Below, piece after piece: positions 55,912 through 64,000 of a DNA stretch of 64,000 nucleotides. Position 1 is the stretch's first letter. Every line of letters begins with the position of its first letter. Position numbers and translations under genes: made by a program. Location of the stretch: the NCBI RefSeq assembly GCF_026151205.1, contig NC_087073.1, positions 1,942,501-2,006,500 of the forward strand. Reading direction: 5' to 3'. This DNA comes from Bolinopsis microptera (taxonomy: Eukaryota; Ctenophora; Tentaculata; Lobata; Bolinopsidae). Under the pieces are notes generated by a model. That model was not told where the DNA came from, did not search any database, and saw only the letters and a list, made by a program, of their open reading frames with translations.

Positions 55912-57714
55912 TGACCTGTGACTTGTAGCAACTCTATAGAAATCATATCATGTATTATATTAAACCGCCCCCTTCTCGATGATATAACATCTCCATATCT
56001 TGCTCCGATCCTGTCACGTACTTGTTCAAAGGTTTAGGGCCCAATACCCAATACTGCAAATGAATTCTCAGTATAATATGTACTGACCGCAGGGCCTGGA
56101 ATTTTGGCCCCGTTCCTGATGGGCTTCTAAAAAGCCCATACTGCAAACAAAATTTAATTTTAATGACCGCAGTGATTTTGGCTCTGCTGATTGTTGGATT
56201 CGGTGAATCCATTAATTTCCACTTATGCAGAATAGTTTATCTTTCTCCGTTTTTAGGACATTAGATACATTTTCCTCAAATTATTCCAGTAATGTGTTTC
56301 TTTTATACTGGCTATCTGTATAAAAATTGCCTTTAGCATACTCTCCAATTCTTTGATGTTTTTGTTGTTGTTGTTGTACCCTTGTATAGTTCCATAACTG
56401 CCACTGGGGATAGTATCCAAGAAAACCTCACACCTCAGACGTCCAGAGAGTGGGTACATGACCGTGTTTTAAATACACTTTAATCCCTTGTAGCTGCATT
56501 TTGTTTGTAATAATTTGGAAACCCTCCCCCTCGGCTGATTACGTAATATGTGAACGACTTCGTAGAAGTATTGTAATAGATCAGATCGTTTCTATTGTAT
56601 CTATAACACAATATTGTATCTATCACATGTATTTGAACCGGTCCTCATCAGTGCTTAATATGCAGTGTCATGGTCCTGACCATATAGTGACGGTGTAATG
56701 TGTTAAAGTATTCTTCTAGAGTAGTCTGTAGTAGTGCTGCAGTAGTCGTCTAGTCTGCATGTGGTCGGATCAGTGACCACCTCTTACCAACGTCTACAGT
56801 TGCTCAGTCATTCACTCCGCAGTCTTTCACATCGCATCTGACCACCACATCTGACGACAAAAGTCGCCGCATTTGACTCAAAAGTTAACACATCCGCCAT
56901 GTTATCACAGCTATCTTAATACAGAAATGTTCATCCTCACAGTTACCACTGATTCTGCCTTGTTAAGCTTGGGAGGTTATTACTTTTTAGGACGTACCTG
57001 AAATTGGACTGACTCTTTGTGTAGTAGTATATCAGGAGTGAGTCTGTGTTTTGACATTTATTCAAAATTAACAAAAGATACTTATAAATTTAACGATCAT
57101 GCTCATGATAAGTGGGCAAACTTTTTTGCCATCACTACAAAAATAGCAATGGATGAATATCACCGTTAATGAAATCAGCCACATGGTAAAATATTTTTTC
57201 GCAAGGCCAAAAACACTGAATAGGACCTCAATGCATTAAACCTGCTATTGGAGAGCATCAGAATAAAGTACCTGTATACAAATCCAGATCGTTGGGTGTG
57301 GCGAATTATACATTTTCAACATATGCAGGGTAACACTTTACAGTGGCTACCACAGAGAGGGCCCTCGGTTTTTATAGGGTTTTAAGTAATATATCGCACT
57401 TTTCAAAATAAAACATTTTGTATAATCCGTGTATTAATACGATTTGGCTTGATTTTTAAAAAAGTTTTCATATTTGACTCTGAGTGACATAATATTCTTG
57501 CATTTTTTGCTCAAATTGAAAAATAATAGACACCAATTATAGCTCTCTTCGGACCACTTCCAATTATAGCTCTCTTCGGACCACCTTCCAAGGTCTGAAA
57601 TTCGACGGATTGTATCCCATGCTCTATTACATTATGTCAAAGAAAATGTAATCCCTTTTTGATTTTTGAAATTTCGTACTTTCTGATCTGTTGTGCAGAT
57701 GGCATGTAGCGGAG

Positions 57715-57760
<46 letters not shown>

Positions 57761-60700
57761 TCAAACTTTCGTTAAACATAATTTTTCATTATTGGTTCAG
57801 CAGTCACAGACTCAACCAAGGGTAGTATTGTTTTGAGTATCGTCTATTTTTTAAATTTTCGAAGATTTTGAGGAGTCGTCATGGTATCGCTGTCAACCTT
57901 CAAAACGTTTCCGTGAAACATCTCTGCAAGATGCATGATGATTGAGAACGGTCTGCAGGACCTTAAATTTGCTATTACGTCTTTCAGTGACAAGTTCTGT
58001 TAGGTATGTAGTTTTAAATGCTGTCTTTTCATGGCAACACGTGGCATAATCAGTGATTCACAATGTTACAAATTACGGTGAAGTGTTACTAGGGTTACTA
58101 GGTTACTAGGGTTACTAGGGCTACTTCTCATAATGAACTGTCCATTCAAGCTTATCTTTAGCCACTCCTACCCCCACTCAAAACGTTGCAGACTCCGATT
58201 AATGCAATAATTGATTTTAAGAGATTATTGAGATAACGTGTTAATGTGGGGTAGAGATAACGAAAAAGAGGTGCAAAAAGACATAAAATTGGGAAATTCA
58301 AACGAATACGAATTTCCGGTGAGAAATTAATCACTCTTAAATATGGTTTTTAAAACTTTATTATAACAATTCACCACAATATTTAGCGCACGTTACCATT
58401 GTTAATGCTGTTAGTGTTAGCGGATTATGAGCACGTACCAACCCGTTTTAGAGCTGCATTTTCCAAGCTTTACTCCTTTAGAATTATCTAGAACACTGAA
58501 TCGCGAACCCATATAGCGACATGAGTGGCCGATGGCTATGCATTGGTTTCCGAGTTCATCTTAAATTTACTTCGGTGTGTTTTGATGTTTATGTCAAACC
58601 ATCGAAAATTGTCACCGACGTGTTTATGTTTTATGCCAAACCATCGAAAAATCCCACCTTAGACTAAGGAACAGTTTAAATGTTGTTGCAAACAAAGGAA
58701 CGTCCGGGAGGTCCACTAGTACGCCGGGGGCCTGCCCGTGAGAATTTTATTTTTTTCTTTCTTTCTGCCGAAAAGATTTAGGCACGCTCTTTGGTAAGCC
58801 TAAATCAGCGCATTTTTGTGCAAGCTCGTTTTCTGAAGAATTATCCAGAGCTCGTTATAAATAAAGTGTTCCTCGTTTGGCACGCTCATTGGCAAATCTC
58901 ACAAATCCTTATAGGCCTGAAATAGCGGGCCTGCCTGTAATGCGTTGAATGCTTGTGATATAATCTGCTTTTTCGCATGTTGACAACAATGAATAATGAT
59001 GAACTATATACACTCGTCGGAATTTTCTCTGCTATTTTTTTACTATTTCTCAGTTTTTCCAATAAAAGTCAGCAAATTTTAGGTAAATCTTTGCAGAGAG
59101 TAACGTGCCACAGAGTTAACACAACACTCAACAGTTACACTCTTGTTGTCGCCTCTGTTGCCAACTATTTAATATTATTTTACCGTCTGAATATTTCTCT
59201 TGTTTTTTGTGATGCATGCCTTGTGGACGTGACCAACTCCTAGTTGCCGAGCTCTGGTAGTGCCCCTGCACTGCATTGCGATGACGAAAAACCAGGAAAA
59301 ACTCGCTGGTCTAATAAAAATAATCTAGATAACCTTTGTAGGTGGGGATGCCTAGAATTAACGTATATTTATATACCGACTGAATTTAAATAATTCAATC
59401 ACGAAATTACAGGCTTTTTCACACGGTGCATTTGTTTATCTCATGTCAAATGTTCTTGATAAGAACTGTGTCGCATGGTTTCATCTTTTAATGTTGCAAA
59501 CTATTGGTGCTTCAGGCCCGTTGGCTGTATAGAATTTAATGGTGGCTGTTTTATTTTTATAAACCATTTCTATTTTCGAGTAGTGCATCAGCGGCTTGTT
59601 CAAGCCAGAACAGCTTGCGCTTTGGTGTGTACTAATCGCCTCGATATCATATTTTGCCTGAAGCGTCACGTACCATGATCTCGCAATGTTTCCTCCTACG
59701 TAGATGCCCTCATATCATTTCGGGATTTTTGATTTAAATGGTTTCGATAAACCAAGCCAAGATGTGTTTTGCATTGTACCCGTCGATAATCTTACGATTT
59801 TGTAACCTTTATACTTTACATGCTTCCTGTCGCTTGTCAATAATACATCAAGTTCAAGTAGTGAGAGATCTTTTGACCAATTTTAATTTTTCTTATTTGG
59901 CACCGATGATAAGTAATTGGTAATGGTATGGTTCTGTCATGCAAATCATGAAATAAATTGTTTCCGGGCAATTTTGAATTTTATTATTTCCGTTAGTAAT
60001 GTGCTCGTGCATGTCATTTGAGCATTCTCTGGGAAACTGGAGCACTTTCCCTTTGAATTGAGCACGCTCGTTTCGAATTAAGCAAAATAAGCAATTGGAT
60101 TAAAAACCGATCCCACTGACATCTTGGTACTTATTCAAGAAAACAAAGGCCGACACAGTGAATACTCGTTACAGCTGAAGGTCATTTGCAGAGACCAATG
60201 ACCATTTTCCAAATTGAAACTTTCAAGTGAGTCACGTTTCTCAAGGTTAAAATTGAAAATTATTATTTGAAAACTGTTGGTAAATTGCACCTGCATGTCC
60301 GTTGCGTACTGAGTACTGAGTACAGAGTACTGAGAAACTAGAAGTAGAACAACTCATTGGTAAGGATAACTGTTAAAAATTAAAGTGGCCACTGCATTTA
60401 CCAAGAACTAAAAGTTCAATATTTAAATCAAATTACAAAGTCAAGAAAAGAACTAGAATCTCCTAGTCCATTTGTTAATGACTTCAGTACCAGGTTGCTG
60501 TAGAGTAGGAAAACAATTCAAATCCGTAAAAACAAGGTTCGGGGGAATAATCGCGGAACAAAGAGATTGCAGATAACCTAAATACCTAAATACCTAATTC
60601 ACGTCGCATATGTTTGTTTTTATCGCCTGATGTTAACCCTAAACTTACACCGAAAGGACGGTGTCAAAATTTCGATACGAAAATCTTAAAATACATGTAA

Positions 60701-62040
60701 TATACTTCAGTATATATCTCTCTATCGTCAGAATGTCTGTTAAACTAAGTATGAAGCTCTGTTCGTGAGATTCAATTCATCTGCTTGCATTGTTTGAGGA
60801 CATATCTTTGTTTTTGTTATGAAACGTTAATTATAGTATGCGGTGTTAAGTACGCTTGAAATTTAAATATAAGTATAATGATCAGCATTCGATTTTGAGG
60901 TTTAACATTTTTCCAGAGAATTTATCATCATTACGATCATTATTTTTCGTTTAATACTGTGAGTTAATATAGGAATCGCTTTATCAGTAGAAATGTCTAT
61001 CATCATCTCAGATATAATAGTAATATTGATAAGGATAATTTTTGCCGGTTAAATTTAATAAACTAGCGTTGGTTTACAATTCGGATTTACACCATATTCC
61101 AGATTTTACAGTGCGTGTTTGCCACCGAGCATTAGTACTCTGTTCATTTTCCTGGAAAATAAAAATTCTGTGATTGAGCATGCTGCATGTTTGTGTCGCC
61201 TTGTGTTTTAAATGATGTCTTGAAAGCCGCGGCAGTATTTCTGTCTTTATTGTTTAACTCCGCCCACTTCTAACTATGAATGTGGTCGCTACCTATCTAT
61301 TTCTTTCAAGCAATCACCAGGCTGTGTTTCAAGCAGAACTTGTTATTTTACAGTTGTAGCTAATTAAAAGTAATTTGGATGTTTTTAGTGCATCAGCTTA
61401 ACATGGACTTCACTTATAGGTTCTACGTTTTGTTAAAATTATGAAGTTTTTCTGGCTATTCCCGGGAGGACCCTCGCTCGAAATGGGGGTCCAATAAATA
61501 ACCATCTAAAAGTGTCAAAACCAATCTAGTTTGGGTGGAATAATGGCTGGTAGCAGCGATTGTTATGTAGAATTATAATGGCTATAATTTGTCAAAGGTA
61601 CCTAGGGATTGCAGTTTATGCGGGGTCACAACTTTGTACTGATTAGCACAAGCTATTTAACCAGATATATCTGTGGGAAAATGAAAAATAGATTGGTTTA
61701 GAATTAGACGAACTTCACATCGTGATCGATCGTAGAACAGTAACCACCGCGTCACAATTTAATATCTCAGGATTTGTGATAGTCGACCTTTCGAAATTGA
61801 AAATTTAGATCACAGAGGCCACCCACCACGTCAATGCTAAACCGGAAAATATGAACTTGGCGCTCTCTCAATCCCTGAATCTGTATAATGCTTTTGGACA
61901 CGAAGGGAAACACACAACGTATCTTCATAAAACTACATCATTAGAGCCTCAAATTATTTGTTATATAGTATTGTAGGGAAGTATTAAAATACTCCTACAG
62001 GACTCATGACATACTCATAGATGAGATCTGTATAGCAAGA
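55912..62040. other. Long stretch without recognised genes
   Basis: Contains a doubled ATACTGCAAA...GACCGCAG block (56050-56175), a 26-bp tandem duplication TCCAATTATAGCTCTCTTCG-type (57535-57585), (GA)n at 57718-57757, GGTTACTA repeats at 58088-58125 and GAGTACTGA repeats near 60310. The ORF at 58977-59243 has one hydrophobic stretch but no other support. An undetected first exon of the cysteine-rich gene may lie here. Confidence 0.45.
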
Positions 62041-62152
62041 GCGTTACCTTAGTAACACCTTAGTAACACCTTAGTAACACCTTAGTAACACCTTAGTAAC
62101 ACCTTAGTAACACCTTAGTAACACCTTAGTAACACCTTAGTAACACCCTAGT
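62041..62152 (+). repeat. 11-bp microsatellite
   Basis: (CTTAGTAACAC)n, about 10 copies. Confidence 0.95.
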
Positions 62153-62587
62153 GATACCTCAGGAGCTGAATCTGATCCTTCCCCACAGGACTCATGACAT
62201 AGATGGAATAAGTCGTGCTCCCTGCTTTGTGCAGCTTTCCTCTTTATCTTGGATATGCTGCTAAACCCTCTACAACTGATACTAGCTGCGGTCCTGTTCG
62301 CGTCCACCCATTCCATGTACAAATTTACGGACTTGTCCAAGATCAAGCATTTGTCAGATTTTAGCCGTGATTTTCTATCGAAACAGTAAATAAATTCAAA
62401 GAATGATTCAATTAAATTCATTTGTTGATTAAATTTCCATGTTAAATCAAATAATGAGCTGTGGCGATTGAAGATTATCCAAACATAAAACTCTGTTGTC
62501 TGAAGATTTCTGTGTTGCAAATTTCCAAGAATACGTCCAGTAATATTCGCTTTTGCTCAGCAAACCTTTTAACGACCTCAATTTCAG

Positions 62588-63879
62588 TTTCTGTTCGGAT
62601 AACCAGCCCTACTGTTCTGGCGGAAAGATCTGCGTTCACAACGAGTGCAGAAGATACAGGACCAACATTGACTGCTCCACTTCCGGTTAGAAGAGAAGTC
62701 TTTTTAGCTTCTTTACTTTCACTTTCACTTTCACTTTCACTAATCTTACTTTAAACGTATCTCTAAAGGTTGGCTATCCTTACATCTTTGCCTGGCCTAG
62801 GTACATTCTACGGTGATCTACGGTGATCATCGATGAGACAAAATAATAGCGGTTGAATGACTCATTGACTCTGATTCACGTGACAATCTTTCTCTTGCAC
62901 CTTGTTTATGTTAACCACCATGGTAATATTAAAAAGCTCCTGAATTGATCTATAAATCCTTTCAGTTGAATCATCGTGTTGATTCGTCAAACATTCAAGT
63001 TGCTAGAAGAATCTTTTAAACGAAACTTAACTTCCTTAATTCTTGTGAAGCTACAATCACGCTGACACTAGAAAGAACGCGTTGCACAAACAACCTTTTC
63101 TACGTCTTCAATACAAATATTTCAACCGGAAATAAGCAATGTTATCTCCAGGTGGGAAGTGTCCTCGTGGTTACTGCTGTATGAACCAAGGTTCCTCCTC
63201 GGCGGGCATCTGTGTCCGCAAGCTCAACTTCCGGCTCCGGATAGGCGACTACTGTAACAGACAGGCTACCTGCGATTACTGCCAGTGTCAACCCGGACTG
63301 GTCTGCGCCAAAAACGGCTTCCAGTTTTTCCCCGAAGCCGTCTACACTTGTCAGGAGAATGACACTGTAAGTGTGATTAGTTTTTATAAATGTTTTTAGA
63401 GTCTGTACTTTGCTTCTGTAAGTGTGATCAGTTTTTATAAATGTTTTTAGAGTCGCTATTGGTTATATCACCGAGCAGCTAGGGTCCAAAAGTTTCAAAC
63501 CATTTTTGTCATAATCAGTGTTTCTCACTTAATTGCTTGAACAAGAAAGTAAAATGGTTTGGTTTTTCGGGCGATTACCTGGCACGCTAGTCCCAATGCG
63601 CGGCGCTCTTTTCAAGAGGGGCATTAGACTAGTAAGCTAGGTAAGTCGGGCGACTCCTCTTTGGGTAATCACACTGTATCTCGACATACACCGTATCTCG
63701 AATGTCGATATAGAGGTGTCGAGATACGGTATATGTCGATATCCAGTGTGGGAATCTCATCTTTGCAATCGTTTATAACACGTTTACCCAGTTTACTGAA
63801 CAGGAGGGCGACTGCTCTGAAGACGAACAGTGTGCCAGTGATAGGTGTTGTTCCAGCTCAAAGTGCAAACCCAAGAAAA
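62588..63879 (+). CDS. Dickkopf/colipase-like cysteine-rich secreted protein, internal exons
   Basis: Exons 62588-62685, 63152-63366 and 63804-63879 join in one frame (phases 2-1-0-1) with consensus acceptors and donors. The first encodes FCSDNQPYCSGGKICVHNEC. The second is a module reading GKCPRGYCCMNQ...GICVRKL...GDYCN...CQCQPGLVCAKN...YTCQEN. The third encodes EGDCSEDEQCASDRCCSSSK. The CxxxxCC...C.....GxxC.....CxCxxGLxC spacing fits the colipase fold of Dickkopf and prokineticin-type proteins, which are secreted ligands or modulators. The signal-peptide exon and 3' end are not in the window. Both the second and third exons have their donor regions tandemly duplicated in the following intron. 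Confidence 0.7.
63362..63465 (+). repeat. Tandem duplication of a splice donor region
   Basis: TGTAAGTGTGATTAGTTTTT ATAAATGTTTTTAGAGTC occurs twice 50 bp apart. The first begins at the donor of the second cysteine-rich exon (63367). Confidence 0.9.
63669..63755. repeat. Intronic fold-back element
   Basis: CACACTGTATCTCGACATAC and CACCGTATCTCGA at the left are inverted at the right (TCGAGATACGG ... CCAGTGTG). No clean target-site duplication. Confidence 0.7.
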
Positions 63880-64000
63880 GTAAGGCTTTACTGCTAGTTA
63901 CCATAGTTACACTACTAGTTACCATAGTTACACTACTAGTTACCATAGTGACGAACAGTGTGCCAGTGATAGGTGTTGTTCCAGCTCAAAGTGCAAACCC
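63822..64000 (+). repeat. 128-bp tandem duplication of exon end + donor, cut by the window edge
   Basis: GACGAACAGTGTGCCAGTGA through GTGCAAACCC recurs 128 bp downstream (63950-64000). The two are separated by intron sequence with three copies of CTAGTTACCATAGTTACACT-type units. Confidence 0.92.

Noticed and set aside
58977-59243. Small membrane protein
   Set aside because: One hydrophobic stretch only, AT-rich composition, no splice or homology support.

Overview
The window looks like nuclear DNA of an invertebrate animal. It is AT-rich, the genes are split by GT-AG introns, and the protein families are metazoan: an ADAM17-type sheddase, an Ig/FN3/SRCR-like surface protein, a TBC-domain RabGAP, a Dickkopf/colipase-like cysteine-rich protein and a probable GPI-anchored protein. 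I cannot fix the phylum from sequence alone. More than half of the window is repeats, so the interest lies both in the host genes and in how the repeats meet them.

Layout. 1-2025 (minus): 5' two-thirds of an intronless ADAM17-like metalloprotease running off the left edge, with one frameshift at its cysteine switch. 2400-4100: non-coding, with a recurring TGGTGGATA box and a 101-bp duplication. 4196-10440: a LINE fragment (minus) head-to-head with an apparently intact two-ORF LINE (plus). 10440-15600: dense small repeats, including two short hairpin transposons with target-site duplications. 15666-20497 (minus): a second LINE of the same group. 20670-23500: minisatellite and about 1-kb tandem duplications. 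23810-29458 (plus): a three-exon gene for a small GPI-anchor-type protein whose introns hold a fold-back element, a tRNA-like SINE head, a duplicated 414-bp block and a LINE fragment. 29640-40100: SINEs, a decayed LINE broken by an RTE-type LINE, and nested fold-back elements. 40408-42180 (minus): an Ig-FN3-SRCR-like gene with one in-frame stop. 44121-46600 (plus): a two-exon alpha-helical repeat (ARM/HEAT-like) protein. 47293-54455 (plus): an eight-exon TBC gene with a Q/H/P-rich repetitive C-terminus. 54456-62580: mostly nothing recognisable. 62588-64000 (plus): exons of a cysteine-rich secreted protein running off the right edge.

Two things stand out. First, the LINE ORF1 proteins carry an AlkB-like Fe(II)/2-oxoglutarate dioxygenase domain next to an SGNH esterase domain, with or without a PHD finger. 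Three separate copies here keep the HxD...H...RxSxTxR signature, so the transposon may encode its own nucleic-acid demethylase. Second, exon ends together with their splice sites have repeatedly been amplified into tandem arrays inside the adjoining introns of two different genes (19 copies at one donor, 5 at another, 2 at several more).

The small DNA transposons are also unusually well documented internally. Several filled sites have a matching empty site elsewhere in the window, which gives exact ends, target-site duplications and the order of nested insertions.
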